Of a DNA stretch of 64,000 bases, positions 38,671 to 50,048 are shown piece after piece. The notes under the pieces are model-generated. The model saw only the letters and a program-made list of their open reading frames with translations. It was not told where the DNA came from and made no database searches. The number at the start of each line of letters is the position of its first letter. Within the stretch, counting starts at the first letter, position 1. A program made the position numbers and the translations under genes. Source of the DNA: Hymenoscyphus infarciens (Eukaryota > Ascomycota > Leotiomycetes > Helotiales > Helotiaceae). The stretch covers positions 62,001-126,000 of the forward strand of contig LLCB01000130.1 in assembly GCA_001414345.1 (NCBI GenBank), written 5' to 3'.

Positions 38671-40266
38671 TCATCGCAAGGTTGTCATCACCAATGGCAC
38701 CACAATTCTAGGCCCATTCACGCTTCCATCTCGCAGCCTATCTAGGGCCGAGTTGATTCCTTTCAATCCACCCGCTGCGATCTCGATATCTGGCGTGGAC
38801 AAGATCCGATATCTCAATAATTCCTCCAGCCACAGCTTCAACCCCTCTCCCAGGACAGGAGCCTCGTGAAAAAGCTTGATGGGGACCGAATGGTAGGCAA
38901 CCCCCGGTTCCTCTTTCTTTGGTACTCCCGTGAGGCCAACAACATGTCCCTGGGTTGCCTGTGGCCCTTCGTTCCCCTTCGCCTCGCATTTCAGCATACC
39001 TTCGGCAAGGAGACCCGCGCTCTCCTTGCCCACGGTATCAAGCCCAAAGCGGAGCTTTCCCCGGGTCACATTTTTGATAATATTGACCGCACGCTTAGTA
39101 TCCAAACGGTCTACCAGGAGATCAGCGCCATGTTTGAGCATTCTCTCTCCGCTTCTTGCGACGTCTATCACCGCGATTACTCGCAGTCCGGCAAGTTTGG
39201 CGAGTTGGATCGCACAGCATCCACTAGCCGATGAGCCTGTCTCGATAAGTAGCTGATCATTGCAAAGCAAAGAGCAATCTCACCTCCCCAAATTGCAATC
39301 CAATCCCCTTTTTTTGCTCTGTCTTGGACTCTGATGCCGTCGAAGCATTCTGCTCTAATATCAACTGGCAACAAATTCCGGTCGAGTGATCTCACAATTT
39401 GAAGCAAATCCAAACCACGAGCCTTGCTTTCAAGTGAGAGGAAGTCCACCCCCAAGCACACACCAAGAGCGATTGAAGCTGCTACAAAAGCAACCCCCAA
39501 GGGAGCAGCCTCCTCTGCACTTATTCCAGTAGGTAACTTGCAGGCATTGAAGTCTGATACCACAGCATATTGTTGAAATGCGGATCGTCTGTTGTCGCGG
39601 TAATCCGTTGATATGGCCATGACCTATCTCATATTAGTCTGGGATAATTTCATAAGACAGAAACCTACCTTCTCCCCAATTTCAAATCGGGACGTGCTTC
39701 TGGGAGCCTTGACCACTTTCCCTGCAAAGTCACGACCACTAATACAAGGTAGTTGTGGCAGGCCAAAGCCGTAATCCCTAAACATGCCGTCAGTATTTTT
39801 AAATTCCAGACACCAGACGAGGAGTCTCTCACGGTGCTTTCCAGTCTATAGGATTTAGTCCAACTACTTCCACTTCAACAAGCATGTCATGTTCTTTGTC
39901 TAACGCGGGGATTGGATGCTCTCTGGTGTGTTCATATTTCTGTTTCGGCCCGTGTAAAAGTAGCACTTCTTGATTTCGAGCTTCGAAGTCCTCATTGTCT
40001 CTTGTTGGGTGATTCACTTTGTACTCCCACGGAAATTCGAAGTATAGATCTGAGGGTTTATCTGGCTTGGTTCCTGGCTCGGTCTCTGGCTCGGGCCAGC
40101 TATGAAAAATCGGCAATTCGCATTCTGAAGTCGGAGTTTTTGGCGGGGTCAGTGATTGAGAGATGTAGTTCTTGGTTTGGGACGACATATCTCTTTCGGG
40201 GTAGACGGACGTAACACAGGCTACGGCTTTTTGCTGATGAGGATATTTGCACACAATTTTTGACAT
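38671..40266 (-). CDS. ToxD-type zinc-binding/quinone oxidoreductase-like medium-chain reductase
   Basis: Spliced minus-strand model: exon 1 40266-39833, exon 2 39777-39669, exon 3 39623-39284, exon 4 39236-38671; introns 55, 45 and 47 nt, all in phase; 482 aa. The GroES-like N-terminal domain has VEVEVVGLNPIDWKAPDYGF and CISGRDFAGKVVKAP. The Rossmann domain has KKGDWIAIWGGSSASGCCAI, then LAGLRVIAVIDVARSGERML and GADLLVDRLDTKRAV; the GGSSASG segment is the NADPH-binding loop and is rebuilt by the last splice. The classical zinc-ligand cysteines are absent, so a quinone/enoyl reductase without zinc is likelier than an alcohol dehydrogenase. The name ToxD is only a family label; no toxin function is implied. 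A ~75-residue Pro/Glu-rich N-terminal extension precedes the fold. Start could instead be the Met at 40188. It diverges from the acetate transporter across a 515-bp shared promoter. Confidence 0.87.
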
Positions 40267-40781
40267 GGAGACGTATCATTTAGCCAAGGAACTTTTTTCG
40301 AAATTCTACCTTCGCGCGGGGCAGCTTGTTTGGTTGGATTGGCCCAACATAGATGCCCCGAGTGGCGACAATTGGGTTGGGCTAAGATTGTGTCTACCAT
40401 GGGTTGCAAATTGCGTGCTTGAGATGCAGATGCTGCACCACACCCCGCCCCCACTCCATCCCCCCTCGTCATACCCCTCGTTTTTCCCCTGGTCCTCGCA
40501 TAGACTAGATCTAGTTCTCATACTTTAATTCGCCGTCTTGTTTTCTAGGGGAATGGAAGTCAAAAGCGTCTCAGTCTGCTCTAGTTTTGAAGTATCTAAG
40601 TCCGTCATATGCTACAATTATAGCACCTTACTTATTGTTGGGTGTCAAACCATGGACGGCGTGATTTGCAAAAAACACCGTTGTATGGTCTTCCACATGT
40701 GGAATTTTATATCTCGTGAAACTCCAACCCGACACGACAAACCTAAAAGATACAACTCCGATATTCTATACCTTTGTCAAT
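40267..40781. promoter_or_regulatory. shared divergent promoter
   Basis: 515-bp gap between the divergently transcribed reductase and acetate transporter. Divergent pairs are often co-regulated (inference). A pyrimidine-rich CCCCGCCCCCACTCCATCCCCCCTC block lies near 40443-40468. No defined binding site is claimed. Confidence 0.4.
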
Positions 40782-41829
40782 ATGTCATATGAGGATAATA
40801 TAGAGCCTCATGTCGCAAGGCAAACTAGCTTAGAGGATGCCAAAGGGCAGGTCTACTCAGCTCTCACTCAGACGATAACGACTGCAAATGGTACATTTTC
40901 CCCAGTTGGCAATGGGAAACCGTATCCATACTTTGTACCAAGTACTGTGAAGAGCACTCTTGGTAGTCCGGTCAGTTACAAACTCTTTCATAGAACAGCT
41001 CTTCGAAGAGTATCCTAAATGTACCTCTTCTTCTTTTTTTTTACAACTGACGTTGCAAGACTGCACTCGCTATCGGTGCCTTCTCGACGACTCTCACAAC
41101 TCTATCTCTGAGTTTGATGGAGTGGCGAGGAGTAACCACAACAAATGTTTATATCGGTAACTTCTTTTTCGGTCAGTTTCTGGTTTTTTGATTGCCCTGC
41201 AAGATAATTGAATATTCTACAGTTGCCGGCATTGGGATGGTCATTTCAGCACAATGGGAGTTGGTGTTGGGTAACTCCTTTGGGTACACTGCACTCAGTG
41301 CATTCGGTCAGTACTCTGTCCAGGTTTCCCACTACTTCTGACTAAACACAGGTTTCTTTTATGGCGGCTTCGGTGCAATCATCACACCAATCTTCGGTGT
41401 CACAGAATCCTATGGCACCGATACAGCAGAATACAATAACGCATTAGGATTTTTCGTTCTCATGTGGGCTGTTCTAAATCTCTTCTTCCTATTCGGGAGT
41501 CTCCCAATGTAAGATCCATCCCCCATTTTTCTCTCAGCCTCCACTGAAAGCCCTCTAGAAATTTCGTTTACATCGGGATATTCTTCTTCGTTGAATTGGC
41601 ATTTATTCTCGTGGCCGGCTCTTACTTTGCGACAGCTGATGGCCATCTTCCTGCTGCAATCGCGTTGAAGAAAACGGGTGGGGTATTTGCATTTTTGGCG
41701 GGGTTGTTGGGGTATTATACTGTTGGTCATTTGATGTGTCAAACCGCTTTCTTTTGGCATTTCCCGATGGGTGATACCTCTAGGTTTTTTGTGAAGGGGA
41801 GAAGGGGTGGCGAGGAAAAAGATGTGTGA
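40782..41829 (+). CDS. GPR1/FUN34/YaaH (AceTr) family acetate/monocarboxylate transporter
   Basis: Spliced model: exons 40782-40970, 41060-41171, 41223-41306, 41352-41508 and 41559-41829, four in-phase introns; 270 aa, close to the usual size. Six membrane segments are visible: TALAIGAFSTTLTTLSLSLM; the stretch through NVYIGNFFFVAGIGMVISAQ; SFGYTALSAFGFFYGGFGAI; ALGFFVLMWAVLNLFFLFGS; VYIGIFFFVELAFILVAGSY; and GVFAFLAGLLGYYTVGHLMC. The signature ...WELVLGNSFGYTALSAFG is the family motif; the N-terminal NPSPLGL-type motif is replaced by STLGSP. These are plasma-membrane proton-coupled acetate/succinate carriers. Lying between a luciferase-like and an acyl-CoA-dehydrogenase-like monooxygenase it may export or import a short acid produced in that pathway (inference). 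The 63-residue hydrophilic N-terminus is shorter than in AcpA. Confidence 0.92.
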
Positions 41830-43580
41830 TATTGTACTTGGAGGGAAACAGTTTCGCGATAGGACGATAAAACACAACATCAACTCCCGAAGGATCAATA
41901 GACCATTGATCCTTTTCGCTCTCTGCGGTCTTGACATAGTATCAAATTTAAGAAAATAGATAGAAAAAAAAGAATACAACTCTTATTTCTGGCAAGCACC
42001 AATTACAATGGAACTAGCGAATGCAGTGCGTTCTAATATATAGTCGGTTACACGGAGTACCCTGCGCTAGCCATTATCGAGTCCCAGTCTAGCAGAACTT
42101 CATCCATCCCCTGCTTGTTTGGATTTGCTTTCCCATGTTCTAGTGTGATGTGAGAATTGAAATCGAATGGTCTCATAAGACAGAACGGGGTGCTAGCCGA
42201 ATGTGAAGACCAAATAAACGAGAAGGATTATGATATCTAGGCAAACATTTGTTGAGCTCGGCATTTTACGCAAGGATAATTCGTCCTAAGTGCAACAAAA
42301 GTCTTTAGAGCCTAGAAAGGCCCTTGCGTTTGTGAGATTCACAGGTATTCTTTTCGCCTGAGACGAATTGAGCTTCTCAAATGGAGACTCATAGGCAGCT
42401 GAGTCGTGATATATAATCAAACTTTATTCCACTTTCTATGCCGGCATAACACAGTTGCCAATATTCGATAATATATTGATGTCACTCTATCTTTGCCGTG
42501 CCTCTCTTGATGTCCACGAACGAATCGGTTGGTTCTAATATCGCTGTTGCTCGATGTGAGTTTCGGTTGGTTGCCTGGTAAACTCGAGTCCAGTTATTGG
42601 GTGGTCTACCACCTTCCAAATACAACAGAACATCGTGTACTCAGCATTGAGAAGGACCGAAAGTATCGAATCGGGTCACGGATCGGAACAATCCCGAACT
42701 CTGGTATAATATTATGAGCCTAGCACCACAATGAGCGGTGGGGTGGGTATGATGCCAACCATCTTCTATATTCATCTCCAATTGGTCCAACTTCACCAAC
42801 CCGTCCACGGGTTGACACACGTTGCTTTGGCGACACTTTTGCTCGAAAACAGTGCTACAGTGCTACAGCATGGAGACCTTCTTAGGCCCGACGACACAAC
42901 AAAATCGTTTTGACTTAGAGATTGCCTCGAGCTTGAGATCCTGTACCTATTGTACTTGTTGGTATTAGTGTTGCGCATAGGCGTGGGAAACACTTTTAGC
43001 GCCTAGATAAGGTGTTAACAGAGATAAACAGAAGTTTGTAGTCCGATCTACTCTGTCTACAGAGTGACAGTTACTACAAAACAACCCTTCTCGCCTGTCG
43101 CCCTTTAAAAGGCTCGGGGGTAGTCACGTGAAGTTCTGTCACAAGTGGTATCTATGAAGTGAATTACGCATTGAAAGGAACCCCGGAAGGCAGGTTTAAA
43201 TTCATCAAAATCAACATCATTCTTTGGTCGACGCCTGGTAACGAGGTTGACGTGATTGGGGATCGACCTGTACTTTTCTACGACAGGAAAGTTTTCCGAG
43301 CCTTTTTAGTTACCACTGAACAAGCCCGACACTGTCGTGGTATCTATTCAGTTATTGCGCAATGCATCCCGTTTTTTCCTTCTCGTGTGGCTTCATGGTG
43401 TATTACTTTCTTATTCTGTGCTGAGCGAAAATGGCGTGTGGATGCACTGCAGTTGCATCATCCGCCCGAGATGCAGAGGTTATGTTGCAGTTCCGAGTAT
43501 ATGGTCGTGGAGCTATCTTTTCCCTGCCGTCCCTTTAAGTCTGGCTGTAATTCCCACATATTTTCTTTACATCCGCAACA
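41830..43580. other. 1.75-kb intergenic region
   Basis: No supported gene. Scattered short frames only; the stretch at 42.8-43.1 kb has a CAGTGCTACAGTGCTACAGC tandem of 9 bp twice, and TCACGTGAAG (an E-box-like CACGTG) lies at about 43126. Promoter of the downstream monooxygenase is included. Confidence 0.35.
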
Positions 43581-45093
43581 ATGACTTCATTGACCCAAGA
43601 GACAAATATCGCGGGGGAAACCAAGAGTCAAAGCATCCTTCCAGCAAGCTCATCTCCAGAATCACATAGGGAATCAGATCCAAGCGTTTACGATATTCAC
43701 CACCAAAAGTTCTTAAGTGACGGTCTCCCAGAAAACACCGAAGGCTGGCTGCAAAGAGCTCGTCGAGTATCTGAAATTCTCGCTGAAGATGCTGCCGCAA
43801 GAGATGTCGATAATAAGTCTCCCCGAGCAGAGGTTTCCCTTTTGAAAAGTGCAGGTCTTCTGAAAGTCCTAGGACCGACCTCCTTCGGTGGCGGCGGACA
43901 AACCTGGGAAGTAGGTTACAAGGTAATCAGAGAGGTTGCAAAGGGTGATGGAAGTATTGGAATGCTCCTGGGATATCACTTGCTTTGGTCTACCACGGCA
44001 AATGTTGTTGGCACTGATGAGCAAAAGGAAAGAGTCCAAAGATTGATCATTGAGAACAATTATTTTGTTGGAGGTTGGCAAACATCCTAGATCCTTTCTA
44101 TCATCATACTGATAGTTCAATAGGAGCGGTGAACCCTCGAGATAATGATCTCAAAAGTACTGACGATGGAGATCATTTAATCTTTAATGGTCACAAGCAC
44201 TTCAATACCGGTGGCGTTGTGTCGGACTTGACCGTTTTTGAAGGTGTTCTGGATGGTACAGAGCATCATATCTTTGCACTCGCCAAAACTGAACAACCTG
44301 GGATTGAATTTGCTGCAAGTCAAACCCCAGAATCATGCAATCAAGCCAGTCATGTCTTGCTAACTTGTGTACCAGCACAATTGGAACAACGTTGGCCTTC
44401 GGTTAACTGAAAGCGGTAGTGTTAAAATTGGAAATATCAAGGTTCCGTGGGCTGATGCACTTGGCTGGGATACTTCAACAAAGAAACCAAACCCTGCAGT
44501 TCTCAATATTCCGTTCGCTACGCTTCTTCTTCCTACGATCCAACTCGTCTTTTCCAACTTTTACCTTGGCATTGCTCTCGGTTCGTTGGATTTCGCTTCC
44601 AAATACACCAAGAGTTCCACACGTGCTTGGCCATTCGGTGGAGACAACAAAGAATCCCCAACTGAGGAGTTTTATATTCTGGAGCGCTACGGCAACTTCT
44701 TTGCGCATCTTAGAGCAGCAGAAGCTCTGGCTGACCGTGCTGGCTCCGAAATCGCGGGCGTTTACACCAAGCATGGTGAGAAGAGAGGCATAACCGAGAG
44801 AGAAAGGGGGGAAGCTGCAGAATGGGTCGCTAGCACAAAGGTTGTGACGACCGATACTGCTTTGAGAGTTACTGCAGGGGTGTTTGAAGTTACTGGGGCT
44901 CGTGCAACCGGAAGAAAAGTTGGACTCGATCGATTTTGGAGAGACGTGAGAACACATACTCTTCATGATCCTGTAGCGTATAAGAACCGGGAGGTTGGCG
45001 AGTTTGCTTTGCTTGATAAAGTGGGTTCACCTTCTGGATTGTTCCAATCAAAGCTGACTTCTCCAGATTCCCGAGCCAACTTGGTACACTTGA
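43581..45093 (+). CDS. acyl-CoA dehydrogenase-fold flavin monooxygenase (SfnB/DszC-like)
   Basis: Spliced model: exon 1 43581-44073, intron 44074-44123, exon 2 44124-44314, GC-AG intron 44315-44375 (GCAAGT donor), exon 3 44376-45020, intron 45021-45066, exon 4 45067-45093 (IPEPTWYT and TGA); 451 aa. Landmarks: LLKSAGLLKVLGPTSFGGGG, REVAKGDGSIGMLLGYHLLW, NPRDNDLKSTDDGDHLIFNG with KHFNTGGVVSD, HNWNNVGLRLTESGSVKI, VPWADALGWD, and VTGARATGRKVGLDRFWRDV with RTHTLHDPVAYKNREVGEF. The missing catalytic Glu and the THTLHDP tail point to the FMNH2-dependent monooxygenase branch, such as SfnB or DszC, rather than a true acyl-CoA dehydrogenase. The last 8 codons sit in their own 27-nt exon; without that splice the reading ends in a non-family tail. 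Likely partner of the luciferase-type enzyme nearby. Confidence 0.88.
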
Positions 45094-45675
45094 TACACAG
45101 TTCGTTGTTACGTTTCTTCACTTTTGTTTCAACTGTATGAATATGAGAAATTCAACGCCGATGGTTGTATTCAGTGAAGCTATAGTTTCTTCTAGGCGGA
45201 TACTTATCTTGAGAAGCAAAGTTAGAGTCGTTTTATTTGAAATGGTAACATAGACCCGTTTCTTTTCCAAGCCGTAGCTATGGCTTTATGTTCCAGTTTT
45301 CCTACAAAAAAACAACTCGAAAATAGCATCATCTCTACAAAATCTGTTCTAAATTTAGTCGTTTCGTGCTCACTCTAAGTGGAGATATCAACTTTCCCGA
45401 GACAATTGTGACTACTGAGCCAAAAGCCTTAGAAGCGGAAAGTCTTAGTAATTTACACAGGCAATCAAAATAAAAGAGGCGAAGATGTAAGAGAATAGAC
45501 GTAAGGTTTGAAAGTTGGAATTTTTCTACAAGCAGGAATAAAGCAACGATGAGCAGAACCAAGAGACGAATCCGGCTTTCGAGTTTTCAGAGTGCTTAAT
45601 ACAATTTAAGCAACAAGTAGTTCGACAGGTTTGCCTGATGGGGCAACCCATAACTTTCCAGCTATCAAGCGATCA
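45094..45675. other. intergenic
   Basis: 3' flank of the monooxygenase. No supported feature. Confidence 0.3.
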
Positions 45676-46120
45676 TTAAAGTTTGAGCATAAATCCGATG
45701 GAATGAGGCCTGTAGACTATCCCATCTGTCCCGACAAGATAGCGGCGGCTAGTCGAGCCAGCCAGTTTTTTGAAGTTCGCAGCACACCAATTTCGGTACT
45801 CATCAAGTTTTCTCTGTGGCATAAGAATTTTTCCCAGTTCGTTATAGATCGCAAATGAGGACCGAGAGTCTTTGCTAGTACTGGACCAAATGTCCCCCTT
45901 TCCGGCGTCTTGCTGCACTGGTCCGATGAACACGGAAGCATATTTCTCAAGGAATCGCTAGCCTGGTCAAGCCTCCGAGAATGTCTAGGTGTGCAGCCCA
46001 GAAATAAGCGCTTCGAGAATAATAACCTCAGCATCGACAGCACCTGGCTCGATAGCCAGTGGTATCTTGGCTTCAGTGAGAGTCAGATGTAGTGAGGTTT
46101 GTTCAAAATAGTCTATATCC
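45676..46120 (-). pseudogene. unrecognised minus-strand gene fragment
   Basis: One minus frame reads, after an AG at about 46120, DIDYFEQTSLHLTLTEAKIP and LAIEPGAVDAEVIILEALIS. It then meets three stops in 40 nt, and continues RFLEKYASVFIGPVQQDAGK ... KDSRSSFAIYNELGKIL ... to a stop at 45676. An intron with donor GTTATT at about 46050 and acceptor GGCTAG at about 45975 would remove all three stops in phase, so a gene with an unseen 5' exon is possible. No family recognised. Confidence 0.3.
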
Positions 46121-46615
46121 TATCAAACTCTGTTTGATGGACAACTATCCAGTTTTTTAGGGCAGATTTTCGCACGCGTGGGACTTGAGGAGGGACCAAC
46201 ATTACAATTCCCGGGCGTTCAAGTGTTCCTAGTATTCGACGTATACGGTATACCGGTGATTTTTGGAAGATTAGATCGATCCATTATGGAGGGATCCTAA
46301 AGAAGTGCCTCGACAACATAGATCGAAATACCTGATGCCATGGCCATGACATTTTGCAACTGGCCAGGATAGAAGTCGTGTAAACCTGGTTCAAATAACG
46401 TAATTCAGGCAAACTTGTACGCTCCATATGACACTCTTTCGTTAAATGGCCGCCCGAGAGTTGCTGCCCAGCGTGAATAACCTATTATTCGCTTGGTAAT
46501 TTCCACTGATATTGTAGCTTCTGGCCAGTCTTCGTTTAGCTTGTATGCAGCGACCAATGTATTTAATGAGTTGAAAAGCTTTTTTACAGAGACTCGTGAT
46601 CTTCCAGTTGAGTTA
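46121..46615. other. intergenic
   Basis: No supported gene. It may hide the 5' exon of the preceding minus-strand fragment. Confidence 0.25.
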
Positions 46616-47115
46616 TAGTGAGTTGCGAGTTAAGCTTCCCTTTTAACGATATTTTATAAACCGTGCGTTTTTAGAAAATTTCTTATCTTCTAGATACTCT
46701 ATTACTCTTTACTTAATAACACTATATATTATTCTATCCTCGAGAACAGCTAATAAGAGCTTAATACTCTCTTTCTTACTCTATAAACTTTTTAAGAAGA
46801 AAACAGACACTTTTATATATGTCTAAAGTTTTATAGAGTCTTAGTAGAATTATAGAGGTGTGAAAATTTTTCCTACGAAAAGAGGGTTATAATATTATCT
46901 AAGGATTAAGTTTATTCTTATAATAATTGCTTAGAAATAGTAATAAATAGAGAGGATATATAAGAAGATATAGCAGTTCTTTCTAGCTAGGTCTTATATT
47001 CTAAAGAGTACTTTAGTTTTCTGTTTTCTGAAATAAATAGTGAAAAAAACCTAGGAAGAAAAACGCACGGTTTATAAAATATCGTTAAAAGGGAAGCTTA
47101 ACTCGTAACTCACTA
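46616..47115. mobile_element. 500-bp MITE, TA-flanked, 57-bp TIRs (Tc1/mariner-like)
   Basis: Left TIR 46616-46672 and right TIR 47059-47115 are inverted copies of 57 bp with one mismatch (TAGTGAGTTGCG versus TAGTGAGTTACG). Both run through GTTAAGCTTCCCTTTTAACG and ATAAACCGTGCGTTTTT. A TA dinucleotide flanks each end (46614-46615, 47116-47117), the target duplication of Tc1/mariner elements. The interior is AT-rich and noncoding, so it was mobilised in trans. The near-identical TIRs indicate a fairly recent insertion. Confidence 0.9.
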
Positions 47116-47703
47116 TATCAGGTATTATAAATTAAATTTCCCAGTCTGGTGTCCCGTATGGGGTTAGTAAGCTTGGTGCTCTTGCTCAGGCGCTAATCAC
47201 CCTCGCTCTGCTCAGGTTAAAGCAGCAATTACTCATGCCCGCAGAGTAAAACGGAATCAGCGAATGGGAATTTCGATCCTGAGTCTAGGGGTGTTCCTTC
47301 CTCTGGTAAAGAAGATAGATATGTACAAAGTTTCCCGCTAGATACGCTCGACGTTTTAAGGATTGTTGTCAATTCCTCGATGTCCAAAGTCTTAATAGGG
47401 TGGAAGTATGGATTTATGGTGAAAAGTGCGGCATCCTCTTCGTTTCTAGTTAGGAGGCGATGTTCTAGGCTCGTTCTTTATAGTCTATAGGCTAAATTAT
47501 TATCCTCGTCTGGTAATTAGTAGGTCTCAATGTTCTCTCTAACCTTAAAGTTAAAGGATGTATGAATCTCGTTAGCATCTTCATACTCCCCTTGTATTTC
47601 TTTATACCTCTTCAAAAATCGTAAAGGAGGTCGGGCCCATATAAACTTGTTTCTATCGGTTTCATTAGAAGCCACTGACGATCATCAGTGGACTCACGTA
47701 GGT
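47116..47703. other. intergenic
   Basis: No supported gene; a patch at 47.5-47.6 kb has moderate AT bias. Nothing else. Confidence 0.25.
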
Positions 47704-48203
47704 CTAGACGTCTTGGTCTGAGCAGTCTTGTAAGCGATATTGAACATCAGCAACACAATTCTCACAATTAGATGTGCACTTTCGTCCGTTCCTGATACAA
47801 TTACAGGTGTCCGGCTTGCACATTCCCATACAGACCCTGCTGCAGTTGACATCAAGGGATGCATTTATATGTGTTTCCTCGTCTGGGAATATTGTTAACT
47901 TGCCCAGGTCTTCCCCTGCTTCCACTTGGTGATGATATAGGTATTCAATGTACCAAGGCCTGTGTATTCAGCTGGTGCTGCAATCTTTACAATCAAAAAA
48001 TCGAGGTTGATATTCGCGAGAGCGAGAATATTTTGATTCGTGGCGGACAACAGAGATGTGGATATCTGTTGGAGAGACGTCATGTTTACTTTTGCAGACT
48101 TAAGAGTTTCAGAGGTAATTTTTGGGTTTGGGGTAACAAGTATATGGAGTGTAGTATATAGTAGGTGACACAAGGTAAAAAGTGAGGCGAACTCGTTAGC
48201 CAA
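47704..48203 (-). pseudogene. possible gene remnant, Cys-rich end
   Basis: Two overlapping minus frames look protein-like. The upstream one (48203-47895) has LANINLDFLIVKIAAPAEYT, which resembles the ...NINFDFSLVKIEAPPEF... motif of a large fungal family of unknown function. The downstream one (47925-47704) ends in a Cys-rich block: CSRVCMGMCKPDTCNC then CTSNCENCVADVQYRLQDC. They may be exons of one gene joined by an intron starting at a GTAC near 47948, or fragments of unrelated origin. No complete product can be built. Confidence 0.3.
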
Positions 48204-48882
48204 TAGCTAGGTACGGTCGTGATATCTGACTGCATCAAGGCTATGCCACTGGATCACGCTATAAACCTCTCAAGTGGACCACTCGTCAGAAGAACCATGC
48301 TTTTCCCCTATATTTATACTGTATTATCACCGAACTACTGGAGTAATAGGTGTATAGAGTGTATTAATCAAAACTATCAGAATAGAGGTCACATAGGTAT
48401 TACCTAGAACTAGAACTTTCTTAAACTTTTCTTACTTTCTTTAAGAGACTATTCTCAAAGAATTTGAAAACACTTATTTCTATAAAGCTGTCAAGTGCTT
48501 CCTCTTTTTCCACTCGGAAGCTTGCTGAAACATACGTATACTCACAAGAATTAGAATCCTCTAGCAAACGACAAGTTGAGCCTACTAGTCTAATATCGCG
48601 TAGTCTTCAACATTTCATATAAGTACAACCCCCTTCGTGTATATAACTCTCTTTGTACTATCTCGCTAGTTCTTTCTGCTTCCTAATTTCTAAGAATAAA
48701 ATAGAAACAGGTTGAAGAAATAAACTTAGAGTCAGAGGCTCTCTGTTACCTAACGCTGTTGGAAACTTTCAAAGTCCTCGGAATTAACCGAGTCTCAAAT
48801 TGCCTAGATTGGGCTATACAACAGAACATCTCAGATCCCAGCTTCCTATATCTCATCTTCCACCACCCCATCCATATCACAC
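48204..48882. other. intergenic
   Basis: No supported gene; 3' flank of the EthD-type gene lies near 48882. Confidence 0.25.
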
Positions 48883-49889
48883 CTAATGAAAAAACTCCCC
48901 ATCCCCATACCTCGCGACAAGTTTAACATTCGGAATCTCCATATCCCCCAAAATTCTTTTACTCCACTCCGTATCAGCTGTCCTCATAATCTCTTTGAAA
49001 TCCGGAGTTTCAGTATCAATTTCATAGAGAGCTAAATACTTCAGCAGAGTCTGGACTTCCTTATCTTCATCTTTGAGAGGAATTCCCTTCAAAATACGTG
49101 ATTGAGGGTTTGTGCGATGGTAGAGAGGTTTGTATCTTGTGGTTCGGACGTAGTTTGGGACGTGGGATAGTTCTTCCATATGCTTGGGAGAGCTAGTGGG
49201 TTGATAATGGGATAGAGGAGGGGGGGGGGGGTAACTTCTTTTTGGTACCAATCATCGAAATCTTGATCTGTGACTTTAGATCCTAGTTCCATTCCGGCTG
49301 TTGAGATAAATTTGGTCGCTCCTGCTCAAAATCATCAGCGTGCCTCTCCTCTCCAACTAAACACCCGCCATCACTCCAACCTCTCTCTTAAAATTCATAC
49401 ACGGATGAATCCTCCCCCACCCTCCCATCCCTCCCTCCCAACACAAAAAGCCAAAAACACCAAACACGAAAAAGGAATCAACTCACCGCTCCCATTCTTC
49501 TTCGGATCATAAACCCCACCCAACCCATAATACCTAACATCAACATCCGCCAAACTATAAAAGATCTCAAAATCAGCATTGCCAGGTCCACAAGTACATC
49601 CAAAATTCAAATCATCCAACCAAATCCCAACTCTGAACATCCCTCCCAAAAAAACATGAAACCCCCCAAAAAATACTAACTCATAAACAGGCAACCCCTC
49701 TGGCAAAATCTCACTATGAACCCTAATCCAGCTAAAATCCTCCCCCTGCGTAAACCCAATATCCCGCATAGGATATAACACCAAATTCAGTTTATCAGCC
49801 TCGGGATCCGCATTCTTAAATCTCAAGGCAGAATTGCTACCCGACGTAGCCATGCTCTCAAAAATATGGTTGGCCGAGTACCAATTCAT
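48883..49889 (-). CDS. EthD-domain (dimeric alpha+beta barrel) protein with a poly-C frameshift
   Basis: Minus-strand exons: 49889-49681, 49554-49487 and 49321-48883, introns 126 and 165 nt. Exon 1 uses a GTTAGT donor to give VYDLADVDVRYYGL. Landmarks: NWYSANHIFESMATSGSNSA, then KFISTAGMELGSKVTDQDFD and DDWYQKEV in the second half, NYVRTTRYKPLYHRTNPQSR and TEWSKRILGDMEIPN: two tandem EthD-like half barrels, the usual fungal architecture. The frame breaks at a run of 12 C (minus strand; G at 49220-49231): 13 are needed to link QKEV to HMEELSHVPNYVRTT. Corrected, it would be about 238 aa. The homologous N-terminal text KGPGLLYVNSKTSNPLLNEA continues upstream of Met 49889 to about 49990 with no in-frame ATG, so the true start is probably in an exon on the other side of the copia insertion. 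Such proteins are stress-related or degradative; substrate unknown. Confidence 0.7.
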
Positions 49890-50048
49890 GAATGTCGCTT
49901 CGTTGAGGAGGGGGTTGGAGGTTTTCGAGTTGACGTAGAGGAGGCCGGGGCCTTTGATTTCTGGGGTGGGCTTTTTAGAGGGAAAGTTTATTGGTTGAGG
50001 AAATTGAGTTCACATTGTAGCCACCTTCAATTACAGCTACTCATATAT

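Noticed and set aside
41410..41979. 189-codon minus frame across the acetate transporter
   Set aside because: Antisense shadow of the spliced transporter exons.
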